In this document: positions 23,866-32,225 of the stretch, in pieces | How the letters are laid out: every line of letters starts with the position of its first letter | Numbering within the stretch: position 1 is the first letter of the stretch | DNA from: an uncultured Halobacteriovorax sp. | GTDB taxonomy: Bacteria > Bdellovibrionota > Bacteriovoracia > Bacteriovoracales > Bacteriovoracaceae | Assembly: GCA_913061265.1 (NCBI GenBank) | Contig: CAJXVS010000003.1 | Span: 186,001-250,000 of the forward strand | Direction: 5' to 3' | Length of the DNA stretch: 64,000 nt | The notes under the pieces: model-generated | The model's database searches: none | What the model saw: only the letters and a program-made list of their open reading frames with translations | What the model was told of the DNA's origin: nothing | Program-made: the position numbers and the translations under genes

Positions 23866-25232
23866 AGAGACTGACTATTTTCTTTGATGTCTTTTATTTC
23901 ACTTCTAATTAGGTTTTCAGCAAGGTCAGGAATGATCTGCCAGGCTACGTTTTCAATAGTTTCGATACAATGCTTTTCAATCAATTCACTAATCAGAGGC
24001 TTTATATCTTCAATGATCTTAGCAACAAGCTCATCTTTATTTATTTCAGATGAATTATTTGAACTAATGTTTTCCTCAAGTGGGGATTCAATATTTAAGG
24101 GCTCATACTCTCTAGTTTCTTTTTGAGGCTCAAGTGACATTCCCTCTAGAATGACTTCATCAGTCTGTCCCTCATCAGGCTCAGCGTGAAACTCTTCTTC
24201 ATGTTCATCTTCTATATCATCTGCAAGACTAAGCTCTTCTCCAGAAGATTCGTCAGCTGCCCAAAAGTCATCAACTTCTTCTTCATCTTCTACGGCAGTG
24301 CTTAACTCTTCTGTTGGTAAAGTGAACTGTGGGTCTGTTTTTTCTAAATACTCTTCTTCATCGTCAGCTTCGTCTAAATTGAACTCATCTGTCGTTAAGA
24401 AAGCACTAGTAGGCTTATGATCTATTTCTTTTGAAACGTTTTGTTCAACGGCCTCTATTTCCCCTAGATCTGGGTAATCAAGGTCACTACCTAGTGGGAG
24501 GTTTTTTTCTTCTTCATGAACAATCTCAAAACCTTCTGAAGATACTGAAGATGAAACCTTCGGAGAAACAATCACTCCAGGTAAATCCATATCCATTTCA
24601 TTTTGCTCATTACCTATTGGTCCAGGAACATTCATTCCCCACCCTTCTAAACTAGCAGCTAAAGGATTTTCAATTGTTTCTTTAGAGCCTTGAGAAAAAG
24701 AATCCCAAGATTCAGAGCTTTTATCAACGGGAGATGGGCTATCAACAACCCAACCATCACCATTTGAGTTATCTTCAATATCACTAAGGGTTATTTCTTC
24801 TAAATCATTTTCTAAAAAGTTTGATTCTGTCTCACCACTAAAAATTGATGCTGTTTCTTCACTAGCACTTGATTCTAAAAGTGTTTGAATTTTTTGAATA
24901 AATGAACTGCTCTCAAAAGGCTTAACAATTCGATCTGATAGACCAGAGTCATTGAACTTCTCTTCATCAACAGAGTCGAAAGTCCCTAAAAGTAGGATAA
25001 TAGGAAGATCTGGAAATTGTTTCTTAGCTTCTTTAGCTACCTGGTAACCAGACTTAGATTCAGAAAGGTTCAGATCAAGAAGAAGGAGACTAGCTCCCCC
25101 TATAATCAATTGTTCATTTAATTGAGATTCGTCCTTACATTCAATTAGTTCATAATCATGGCTAGCTAAAGTAATGCTAACCACTTTTTGAACTGTAAGA
25201 CTGTCATCTGCTACTAAAATTCTCTGGGTCAT
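23862..25232 (-). CDS. Receiver-domain protein with long acidic linker and C-terminal helical domain
   Basis: A 456-residue CheY-like receiver (residues 1-120) fused to a very acidic Glu/Asp/Ser linker (about 125-385) and a conserved helical C-terminal segment (about 395-456). Receiver residues are intact: acidic pair in VADDS, phospho-acceptor Asp in LLLLDLNL near residue 58, and the Lys in DRIVKPF near 106. The C-terminal block with ETIENVAWQIIPDLAENLI resembles the tail of delta-proteobacterial response regulators (AWEVVPDLAE-type). No DNA-binding or kinase domain. It lies 56 bases downstream of the PP2C gene on the same strand, so it may belong to the FHA/PP2C cluster. A 20-base palindrome sits immediately before its ATG. 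Confidence 0.8.
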   Translation of the reverse strand: MTQRILVADDSLTVQKVVSITLASHDYELIECKDESQLNEQLIIGGASLLLLDLNLSESKSGYQVAKEAKKQFPDLPIILLLGTFDSVDEEKFNDSGLSDRIVKPFESSSFIQKIQTLLESSASEETASIFSGETESNFLENDLEEITLSDIEDNSNGDGWVVDSPSPVDKSSESWDSFSQGSKETIENPLAASLEGWGMNVPGPIGNEQNEMDMDLPGVIVSPKVSSSVSSEGFEIVHEEEKNLPLGSDLDYPDLGEIEAVEQNVSKEIDHKPTSAFLTTDEFNLDEADDEEEYLEKTDPQFTLPTEELSTAVEDEEEVDDFWAADESSGEELSLADDIEDEHEEEFHAEPDEGQTDEVILEGMSLEPQKETREYEPLNIESPLEENISSNNSSEINKDELVAKIIEDIKPLISELIEKHCIETIENVAWQIIPDLAENLIRSEIKDIKENSQSL

Positions 25233-25233
25233 T

Positions 25234-25253
25234 TATTCCAAACCTTTGGAATA
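25234..25253 (-). promoter_or_regulatory. Perfect 20-bp palindrome at the receiver gene start
   Basis: TATTCCAAA-CC-TTTGGAATA, nine-base perfect arms around a two-base centre, ending two bases before ATG 25232-25230. On the minus strand the second arm contains GGAATA, the only plausible Shine-Dalgarno (GGA), so the hairpin would sequester it. Alternatively this is an operator for a dimeric regulator. Confidence 0.55.
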
Positions 25254-25288
25254 TTTTCACCTATTTAGGCACAGTTCGGCAACCCAGA

Positions 25289-26026
25289 TTAATACTGGAG
25301 AAGAATAGTAGATTGATTATCCATATTCCCGCGGCTATTCGCCAACTTGAATAGTTCCTTAACTTTCTGTCCGTCACTTGGGCGCTTTCTCTCAAGAGTA
25401 AACTTGATTTCTTCGGGGCTTAGACGAGAGTATACTCCATCAGTTAGCAAGATAAGAACATCCTCTTCTTTAATGCGAACTTCAGAGACTTTAAAATGAA
25501 GATCGTCAAAAAGGCCAAATCCGCTCATAGGCATTGATAGAAAGTGTTTCAAGTATTCATCTTGACCTAAAAACTCCATATTATCTGGAGACATGACTTG
25601 GCTTATATGACCATTTCTATAGAGAAATCCACTACAATTTCCAGTCCCAACGATGGTCAGAATGTTTTCAGATTGGGCCACTGCAATACAAGAAGCCCCA
25701 CCTCTTTCATTCATCTCAGCTTTCGTGTTCTTATTCTTCAATTCTTCATGGGCATAAACCATCGCATTTACTAAGGCATTGCCTTCAATTAAATACTTCT
25801 GGCTAAAATAAAAGGGCAATGTCGCATCGGGATCGCCCCCAATCTTAGTATAGAAATTTTTTATGGTTTGTTTGATCTCTTGAACGGCCTTATCACCAAT
25901 GGAGCTTCCACCAAAACCATCAAAGATAATATAAAGCTGATTGATTAAATCTATTTCAACATCGTCCTCATTGATTTGTAGATGGGGACCTTGATGGGTG
26001 TGGGCGGAATAACTTTTAAGCTTCAT
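25289..26026 (-). CDS. PP2C-family protein phosphatase
   Basis: Metal-dependent Ser/Thr protein phosphatase, cytosolic, of 245 residues (the catalytic core alone). PP2C motifs: NEDD (Glu20, Asp21) near the start, FDGFGG (Asp36-Gly37) as the metal-binding DGMGG equivalent, GASCIAVA, GNCSGFLYRNG (the GDSRAYLYRNG equivalent), ILLTDGVYSRL with the third metal Asp, and MDNQSTILL at the C-terminus. The first-motif Arg is not evident (Thr-His-Gln-Gly precedes NEDD), and GNCS replaces the common GDSR. The gene follows three FHA-domain genes with a 7-base gap, so it probably removes phospho-Thr marks that those FHA domains read. No Ser/Thr kinase lies in the cluster. Confidence 0.85.
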   Translation of the reverse strand: MKLKSYSAHTHQGPHLQINEDDVEIDLINQLYIIFDGFGGSSIGDKAVQEIKQTIKNFYTKIGGDPDATLPFYFSQKYLIEGNALVNAMVYAHEELKNKNTKAEMNERGGASCIAVAQSENILTIVGTGNCSGFLYRNGHISQVMSPDNMEFLGQDEYLKHFLSMPMSGFGLFDDLHFKVSEVRIKEEDVLILLTDGVYSRLSPEEIKFTLERKRPSDGQKVKELFKLANSRGNMDNQSTILLQY

Positions 26027-26033
26027 GCTTACC

Positions 26034-28301
26034 TCAGTCTAAATAATCTTTTAGTTTTTCTGATGCCTTTTTATAGTATTCGCTATCACTAGGAGAAACC
26101 TGCTGAACTTCTTGAAATTTTTCCTTGGCATCTTCAAAAAGACTCAAAGATTCAGCAATGATGGCCTCTCTATATATTTTCTTACTTCTATTTTTTAATC
26201 GTTCTCTAATTTCATTGCTCTCATCTAAGGCCTCTGCATTAGAAGGATCAGAGTTCATGATCTCAATGTATATTTCATAGGCACCTTTTAGATCTTGTCC
26301 TTCTTTTAAGCTTCGCGCCTTTCCTAAAAGAGGTCCTACAATATTTGAGAGCTTATCTTTAGATTCTGAAAGCATATTAGAACCCTCAGTCATAAGATCT
26401 TCATCAATATTTCTTTTTCTAACAAAGTCTTTTAATTTTTGAATCGCCTTGTACCATTCTTTATTCAGATAGAAGTTCTTACCAGGAGATAGAAGTTCTA
26501 CTTGCCTCTTTCTTTCTGATTCAGCTTCTGCTTTTTTTAACGCAGCCGCTTGCTCTTTTCTTTCAAACTCTTCAATTCTTTGTTTCAAAATAGGAACATC
26601 AAAGTTCTCAGGATCTAAACTTAAGATGGTATCAAAGGTCGACCTAGCTCTTATGGCCTGATTATTATCTACAGCTTCTTTTGCAACAGCTACTAAAGTC
26701 TTAACTTTCTCATCTCTCAATTTTTTGGCAATCTCTTCTTTTCTCTTCTTTTCTTGCTCTTCTAGTTTCTTTAAACCATCTTTAGATAATTGGTATAATT
26801 GTCCCGAGCTTTTATAATCTTCTATTAATACAAAGATCTTATCGAATTCAGTAACCGCATCTCTATAGTTCCCAACCTCGAATTGCTCTTTTGCGAGCAA
26901 GTACTGAGCTTCAACGTATTCTATTTGTTCAGGAGTAAGCTTCTTTAGAAGCTTCTTCTTTTTAGAATTAGGATCATCTTTTTTATTATTCAAAAGGTTA
27001 GATTTTGTTACTGCCTTTTTTACTTTCTTCTTCTTAGTTTCATCACCCGAAAAGAGAAAAAGACAAACTATAAAAAGGACAACTCCGTAAATCAGATACT
27101 TTTTACGTAATTCAGGAGGCAAATTCTTAAAGTTTTTAAGATCTGCAACTAGGCCTTGGCTTTCAGTAGTTCCTTCTGCAACTTCTCCGAGTTCACCTTC
27201 AAAGTCTGCATCAACTTCTACAATTTCTTCGACTTCTACCATTTGATTTTCTTCAACAGGCATTAGGCGTTGCTGTTCTTCTTGAAGAAAGTCTGAACTA
27301 ATCTTTACCGTTAGAGTTGTACCACCAATGATGATTTCATCATTATTAGTTAAGACTGATTTATTGATCCTCTCTCCATTGAGTAAGGTACCATTACCAG
27401 AATCCTGATCCTCTATAAAACAAGTGATATTATTCTTCTTTAAAATGGCATGAACACCAGAGACTTCAGCATCATTAAGAACAATCTGACATTTTTCAGG
27501 ATCTCGTCCAATGCGTACTTCTGCCGTATCAATGACATATTTTTCATAGGGAGCGTGCTCGCCAAATAGTTCAAGTTCTATCTTTGCAAAAGCCTGAATG
27601 ACACGCGTACTTTCGTCACCATCATCTTCATCATCATCATATGAATCAATTGCGTAATCATCGTCATTATTATCGTCAAAAGATGTTTCTGAATCATCAC
27701 TATCACCAAAGAGCTCATCTTCATCTGAGCCTTCTTCTATTTCACTAACATCGGATTCAAAAGATTCATCATCTGAAGAAAAGTCATCTTCACTCGATTC
27801 AAAGCCTTCTTCAGAAAAGTCTTCTTCGCCTGCTTCATCACCTAGTTCACTTACTTCATTTGAATCAAGGGCTACGGTTTCTTCGTCGAAATCATCTAAG
27901 AGTTCCGTTTCATCAGAGAGTTCTGGTCCTTCATCAACTTCTTCATCAGCTTCAACTGGGATATCTTCCGGTGTTTCGGGAGCTACTAATGTAGGGATAT
28001 TTACATTTAAAACATAAGGTCCAACAGTAATGATATCACCACTTTCAAGTATCTTATTTTCGTACGGAGTTCCATTAACTATCACTTTAGAGAATGGACT
28101 AAGTTGCTTTATATTCCAGGCTCCACTAATAAAGGAAACCTCTGCATGTTCTCTTGAGATCTGCTTATCATCTAAATGAACGTGGCAATCCGGCGATCTT
28201 CCTAAAAAGAACGTTGCATCGGAATCTAAGTTTCCAATTACCTCTGTACCGAGATTTACCTCTATTACAGATTGATTGTCTTTAAAAACACTTATGTTCA
28301 C
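26034..28301 (-). CDS. Membrane protein with two FHA domains, acidic linker and TPR-like C-terminus
   Basis: A 755-residue protein. FHA domain 1 (about 20-95; LGRSPDCHVHL, ISREHAEVSF) lacks the usual GS-x-NG and has FSKVIVNGTPY. A Glu/Asp/Ser-rich linker (about 105-245) follows. FHA domain 2 (about 255-330) has IGRDPEKCQIVL, VSGVHA and DSGNGTLLNGE. Then comes a single transmembrane helix (about 402-420), followed by basic residues, and a helical, TPR-like C-terminal half (about 435-755; YLLAKEQFEVGNYRDAVTEF). The topology of basic flank and linker suggests the FHA part is cytosolic and the TPR part periplasmic. Starts at GTG 28299-28301, overlapping the previous gene by 20 bases. Phosphothreonine-binding scaffold inferred. 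Confidence 0.85.
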   Translation of the reverse strand: MNISVFKDNQSVIEVNLGTEVIGNLDSDATFFLGRSPDCHVHLDDKQISREHAEVSFISGAWNIKQLSPFSKVIVNGTPYENKILESGDIITVGPYVLNVNIPTLVAPETPEDIPVEADEEVDEGPELSDETELLDDFDEETVALDSNEVSELGDEAGEEDFSEEGFESSEDDFSSDDESFESDVSEIEEGSDEDELFGDSDDSETSFDDNNDDDYAIDSYDDDEDDGDESTRVIQAFAKIELELFGEHAPYEKYVIDTAEVRIGRDPEKCQIVLNDAEVSGVHAILKKNNITCFIEDQDSGNGTLLNGERINKSVLTNNDEIIIGGTTLTVKISSDFLQEEQQRLMPVEENQMVEVEEIVEVDADFEGELGEVAEGTTESQGLVADLKNFKNLPPELRKKYLIYGVVLFIVCLFLFSGDETKKKKVKKAVTKSNLLNNKKDDPNSKKKKLLKKLTPEQIEYVEAQYLLAKEQFEVGNYRDAVTEFDKIFVLIEDYKSSGQLYQLSKDGLKKLEEQEKKRKEEIAKKLRDEKVKTLVAVAKEAVDNNQAIRARSTFDTILSLDPENFDVPILKQRIEEFERKEQAAALKKAEAESERKRQVELLSPGKNFYLNKEWYKAIQKLKDFVRKRNIDEDLMTEGSNMLSESKDKLSNIVGPLLGKARSLKEGQDLKGAYEIYIEIMNSDPSNAEALDESNEIRERLKNRSKKIYREAIIAESLSLFEDAKEKFQEVQQVSPSDSEYYKKASEKLKDYLD

Positions 28302-29280
28302 CTTTTTCCATTCCTAGTTTCTCTTCTACAAAGAAAATATTTTGTTCTGCTTCGTCTAACCTTAAGTCTTCCTTTCCAGCTTTTTTCACTTCATCTAAAA
28401 GCCTAACCACTGCACAATACTCAATGAGAGCGGCTTTATATTTAAGAGAGTCCACATCAATCTTAGCTTTCTCAAAATGCTGCCGAATTGTTTCATCGAA
28501 GCTTTGTTTTGCTTTACGCTCTAAGAAACTACAATAACCATGATTAGGAGCCAGTATTAGACAAAGGTTCAATTCTTCAATGGCCCTAAAATAGTTTCCT
28601 TCCCTATATTCCCTTCTCGCTCTATGAATAAAGGTATCTACCTTATCTCTCGTGTCTTTATCTTCAATCTTCTTTTGATCGTTATAAACCATATTAAGAG
28701 CTTCAGTTACTTCTTGAAGATTCTCTGTAGATTTCTTTTTCTTTTTCACTCCAGGATCACTTCCATCTAAGACAAAATAAACAAGAGCAAGGACTCCAAT
28801 TAAGACAAAGAGTCTCTTCCTGCTTTTCTTTTCTTTCTCTTTTGATTTTGCTTTCTTAGATGATTTAACCTCTTCGTATTCATCATCGTCATCATCCTCA
28901 TCATCTTCTTCAATGACACTTAAAGCCTTATTGTTATGAACACTGTATTTGTAAACAGTTTGCCCAATGATGATCTTATCTCCATCTATCAATTGATGCT
29001 GAGTAACCTTAAGATCGTTTATGATAATCCCATTTTGACTGCCAAGATCGGTGACAACATATTTCGCACCCACTTTCTTAAGCTCAGCATGGGCTCGGGA
29101 AGATTTCGCATCTAAAACTTGAACATCAGCTTCATCGCCTCTTCCCATTACGGCTCGTTTTCCACTGAGATAATAGGAAATACCTTTATTTTTACCCGTT
29201 AAACAAAGCAGACGGTAGTGCATACCTTCTTTAGAAGGTACGCTTAGGTCTTTAGAAATTTTAACCGCACTGCTTTTCAT
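28282..29280 (-). CDS. Membrane protein with one FHA domain and TPR-like C-terminus
   Basis: A 332-residue protein with the same plan as its downstream neighbour but shorter. One FHA domain (about 30-105; VMGRGDEADVQV, SSRAHAELKK, DLGSQNGIIIND) carries the Arg, Ser-x-x-His and Asn expected for phospho-Thr binding. An acidic then lysine-rich linker (about 120-150), one transmembrane helix (about 153-172; VLIGVLALVYFVLDG), a basic stretch and a TPR-like region (about 205-330; ARREYREGNYFRAIEELNLC) follow. ATG 29278-29280. It lies 5 bases after the preceding FHA gene and overlaps the following one, so the three FHA genes are one transcript. Probably a paralogue of the 755-residue protein. Confidence 0.85.
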   Translation of the reverse strand: MKSSAVKISKDLSVPSKEGMHYRLLCLTGKNKGISYYLSGKRAVMGRGDEADVQVLDAKSSRAHAELKKVGAKYVVTDLGSQNGIIINDLKVTQHQLIDGDKIIIGQTVYKYSVHNNKALSVIEEDDEDDDDDEYEEVKSSKKAKSKEKEKKSRKRLFVLIGVLALVYFVLDGSDPGVKKKKKSTENLQEVTEALNMVYNDQKKIEDKDTRDKVDTFIHRARREYREGNYFRAIEELNLCLILAPNHGYCSFLERKAKQSFDETIRQHFEKAKIDVDSLKYKAALIEYCAVVRLLDEVKKAGKEDLRLDEAEQNIFFVEEKLGMEKGEHKCF

Positions 29281-29285
29281 TTTAT

Positions 29286-30848
29286 TTACTCATCTTTAAC
29301 AAAGGTAATATAGAATGCTTTGGCAAAGCCATCTTTACCCATAAGGGAAGCAACATGAACTTGATGGGGTTGTCCCGTCAGCTCGTACTCACCTTCTTGA
29401 TTAGTTCCTGCATTACTAGCTGAGTTTTCACAAAGATCTAGAACAGTAGCTGCAAAACCTTGCTCTCTAGCAACATCAAGCAGACTCATGCCTTCTGCAG
29501 CTGACTCTCGAATCCCTGTTAAATCTTCGGCCATCATATTTATGCTAATGACATTTTTCTCACTATTTAGAATCATCGCACCGCCATTCGCTCCTCTTAA
29601 GAACTCCTTCAAGGTAGCGATATAAGCTTCATCATCTTCTTCTTCTACAAAATCACCTTCTCCTCCCTCACTACTAAGTTCTCTCACCCGCTGCAAGACC
29701 GAGTTAATAGAATCTCTAAGTGGATCTAGAGATGACATCAGGTATTCGGATTCAAGGTTTTTTCTTTTTCCTCTGAGTGCTTCTTCAATTTGTAAACGAA
29801 GTTCTTCTAATGGTCTTTGAGTCATATAATAAACGATCCCAAAAAAGATAAGGGCCACGATCCCAGAAGTCACGAGGGACTCTAGATATAGCTTTGTACT
29901 TCTCTTTGCTTCTTTTACCAATGATTCTGGGTTGAATTTAATGGCAATGATTCCGACAGCTTTTCTTTGCCCAATCTTTGCATCGAAGGCCATAATCTTT
30001 TTACCAATACCAATTGATCCGTCTTTCAATCTTCTTGCGTGAAGACTTTTTTTCTTCTTTGGATTCATCAAGGCTTCTTTAGCTTCTGCGGAAAAAGCAT
30101 CTCTTGAATATTCATTTAACTGAGTGATAGGACGGACAATTCTCAAACTTGGATCAAAAAGCTCATAGGAGCTAACACCATCTTCTTTATCTAAGAAAGC
30201 TGTATCAACTCTCTCTAGTCTATTATCTTCTAGAGCCTGGGCATTGATTCGAGCAATTTCTTCAGCATAATGACTTCCCCTCTTCGCAATTTCCGAATAA
30301 AGGATTTCTCTACTGTCTCTTAAGACAGGAATAATTGTTAATGTTATTGTGGCTACAGAAAAGAGTGATAAAAGGATCCCAAAAAGATGACTCCATTCAT
30401 ATTCTTCATTTACGCCGTGAACGACGGGCATGATTTTCCATTTAAAGGCCCAGAGCAGCTTTCCTAAGATATTTTCCGGCATAGGATCAGGTCTGAATAA
30501 CTCATCATCATCTTCATCTTCTTCGTCTGTGACAGCTTTTTTTACAATTATTTTTTTCTCTTCTACATAAACGACCTGCATAATAAGATCGGGTAGAGCA
30601 ATCTTGTCTCCATTTTCAGCTGTCGCTCTTTTAATGATTTTTCCGTTTAAGAATGTTCCATTTGATGAGCCAAGATCATTTATATAACAGACATCATCAG
30701 TAACGGTGACTGCCATATGTTTCTTAGAAATACCTTGAACAGAAAGATGGACATCACAACCTGAATCACGACCGCAAATATTTTCGCCATCATGAAGTTC
30801 AAATTCTTGACCTCTCAATTTACCTGCTACTGCTACTAATTTGTACAT
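29286..30848 (-). CDS. FHA-domain transmembrane sensor with HAMP/PAS-like regions, no kinase
   Basis: A 520-residue protein: FHA domain (about 20-95; ICGRDSGCDVHLS, ISKKHMAVTV, DLGSSNGTFLNG), an acidic linker, two transmembrane helices (about 153-178 and 318-340) enclosing a roughly 140-residue extracytoplasmic sensor region, a HAMP-like linker (RPLEELRLQIEEALRG) and a PAS-like domain (about 410-490; GGAMILNSEKNVISINMMAEDL). There is no histidine kinase, cyclase or methyl-accepting domain after the PAS, so output must be through the FHA domain or protein contacts. ATG 30846-30848 overlaps the DUF192 gene by 13 bases. First of three consecutive FHA genes. Confidence 0.82.
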   Translation of the reverse strand: MYKLVAVAGKLRGQEFELHDGENICGRDSGCDVHLSVQGISKKHMAVTVTDDVCYINDLGSSNGTFLNGKIIKRATAENGDKIALPDLIMQVVYVEEKKIIVKKAVTDEEDEDDDELFRPDPMPENILGKLLWAFKWKIMPVVHGVNEEYEWSHLFGILLSLFSVATITLTIIPVLRDSREILYSEIAKRGSHYAEEIARINAQALEDNRLERVDTAFLDKEDGVSSYELFDPSLRIVRPITQLNEYSRDAFSAEAKEALMNPKKKKSLHARRLKDGSIGIGKKIMAFDAKIGQRKAVGIIAIKFNPESLVKEAKRSTKLYLESLVTSGIVALIFFGIVYYMTQRPLEELRLQIEEALRGKRKNLESEYLMSSLDPLRDSINSVLQRVRELSSEGGEGDFVEEEDDEAYIATLKEFLRGANGGAMILNSEKNVISINMMAEDLTGIRESAAEGMSLLDVAREQGFAATVLDLCENSASNAGTNQEGEYELTGQPHQVHVASLMGKDGFAKAFYITFVKDE

Positions 30849-31180
30849 ATTACCTCTAACTTATCGCCTTCAAGAATTCGTTGATCAAGGCTCCCGCCAT
30901 TCAACTCTAAAACTTGATGAGCTCTTAAGTACATCCGTGTCATCCTCCATGGGCGGAGGTTCCTTTTTATCTTTATAATTTCCATCTCTTTATTTAAAAA
31001 TAAAACGTCAATGGGGTAGTTCATAAAAAAAGTATGAATTGAATTACACGGCTTAATAAATAGTCCATCAAACCCCACCATCTCTCTAGAGAACATGAGT
31101 CCCTTCATACGCGAAAGCATACTAGATGCTTCTTTAGCATTTGCTGCAACCTCAATTTTATTTTGGTTTTGAACCACCAT
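30836..31180 (-). CDS. DUF192 family protein
   Basis: A 114-residue protein of the DUF192 family: MIKPCNSIHTFFMNYPIDVLFL (seen here as FIKPCNSIHTFFMNYPID), preceded by MLSRMKGLMFSREM and followed by RNLRPWRM, the typical family landmarks. Family function is unknown. Most members are exported, but no signal peptide is visible here, so this one appears cytosolic. ATG 31178-31180. It lies 9 bases after tadC and overlaps the first FHA gene, so it is embedded in the operon, which suggests a role with the TadC/FHA proteins. A small nucleotide- or ligand-binding role has been proposed for the fold, but nothing here tests that. Confidence 0.8.
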   Translation of the reverse strand: MVVQNQNKIEVAANAKEASSMLSRMKGLMFSREMVGFDGLFIKPCNSIHTFFMNYPIDVLFLNKEMEIIKIKRNLRPWRMTRMYLRAHQVLELNGGSLDQRILEGDKLEVICTN

Positions 31181-31189
31181 TTAATACCT

Positions 31190-32092
31190 TTATTTTCCTG
31201 ACATAAAGCCCAACACCATGGGCGCCATTACGATCAATACAACCGCAGGCATAATTAAAAAAATCATTGGGAATAAAATTTTTGTTGCTGCTGTAGCACC
31301 TGCCTTTTCAGCTTCAGCAGATTTCTTTTGTCTAATCTCTGCACTTAGTGCTTTTAGGATAGGACCAATAGAAGCACCAACTGAATCTGCAGCAATAAGA
31401 GTTGCGCAAAATGAAGCAATTGAAACAAGGTCAATTCTCCATGACATATTTCGAAGAGCTTCTGCTCTACTCGCACCAATCTTTACTTCTTTAAGTAAGA
31501 TTTCAAATTCTTCATTAAGAGCACTAGGCTTTGCTTTCTCTACAACCTTTGTCATTGCGGCCATAAAATCAAGGCCAGCTTCAACAGAGAGGGCCAACAT
31601 ATCAACAGCAAAAGGCATGTTCTGCATGACTTCTTTTTGTCTCTCGGTAATCTTTCCCTTGATCCAAAAATCAGGGTACATAAATCCAAAGATTGCTATG
31701 ATAGGAATGGAGGATAAAGGCCAAGTTTCCTCTAAGAAAGCTCGAATACCTAGAAAGGCTATAGGAAATCCAATAATTAAAAAGAGCTTAAAGGAGAAGA
31801 ATTCTTCGGGGGTTAAAATCTCTGTCAGACCTGCACTCGCTAAAGGTCTTTTATATTTTTCTCGGATCTTCTTTTTACTCTTCATGGTCGAGACGATTGG
31901 GGCAACATACCTTCGAAAGAATGGCCTAGAAGCTCTTAGAACAATCCCCTGTTCCTTTAACTTATCGCTGCCTCTAGCAGCTCCCTCTTCGATTTTCTCG
32001 CCGGCCTTAAATTCTTCTTCTTCTTGGAACATCATATTGGTTACGATGAACACGGCGACAAAAATTAATATAGTTGCTGCAATAGCGAGCAT
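31190..32092 (-). CDS. tadC: TadC-like type II secretion F-domain membrane protein
   Basis: Inner-membrane platform protein of Tad/Flp pilus or type II secretion-like machines. The 300 residues hold an N-terminal membrane helix (residues 1-20), a cytoplasmic basic segment, two helices near 100-145, and a T2SSF domain (about 160-285) with MPFAVDMLALSVEAGLDFMAAM, SIASFCATLIAADSVGASIG and the C-terminal hydrophobic pair ending MVLGFMSGK. Tad systems use a TadB-TadC pair with the ATPase TadA. Neither tadA nor tadB lies beside it: the upstream gene is nagZ, across a 133-base gap holding a candidate promoter. It heads the DUF192-FHA-PP2C operon. Confidence 0.85.
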   Translation of the reverse strand: MLAIAATILIFVAVFIVTNMMFQEEEEFKAGEKIEEGAARGSDKLKEQGIVLRASRPFFRRYVAPIVSTMKSKKKIREKYKRPLASAGLTEILTPEEFFSFKLFLIIGFPIAFLGIRAFLEETWPLSSIPIIAIFGFMYPDFWIKGKITERQKEVMQNMPFAVDMLALSVEAGLDFMAAMTKVVEKAKPSALNEEFEILLKEVKIGASRAEALRNMSWRIDLVSIASFCATLIAADSVGASIGPILKALSAEIRQKKSAEAEKAGATAATKILFPMIFLIMPAVVLIVMAPMVLGFMSGK

Positions 32093-32142
32093 TAATCTCT
32101 CCTTAAAATACTGTAACTATAGGATATCAAAGGAGTGGAGGT

Positions 32143-32169
32143 ATTATAGCGTGGGGCAATAAAGTCCCC
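32143..32169 (-). promoter_or_regulatory. Candidate promoter -10 and inverted repeat upstream of tadC
   Basis: On the minus strand a perfect TATAAT (32148-32143) lies 51 bases before the tadC ATG. A GGGG/CCCC inverted repeat (32153-32156 with 32166-32169) fills the spacer. TTGAGG about 19 bases upstream is a weak -35. The repeat may be an operator, or the remnant of a nagZ terminator lacking a T-run. Confidence 0.4.
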
Positions 32170-32225
32170 TCAAAATACGTAATTTCAATTAGTTAGATCT
32201 TTATACAAATGCCTGAAAATTGGGG

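Noticed and set aside
26034-28301. Acidic Glu/Asp/Ser runs at 27600-27960 as a tandem DNA repeat
   Set aside because: The repetition is at the codon-composition level (GAA, GAT, TCA), without a fixed period or unit, and is explained by the acidic linker of the FHA protein.
31218-32162. A 314-codon open frame on the plus strand opposite tadC
   Set aside because: It is antisense to the TadC-like gene, whose protein matches the T2SSF family. The opposite frame has no domain, and its start region overlaps the tadC promoter area.
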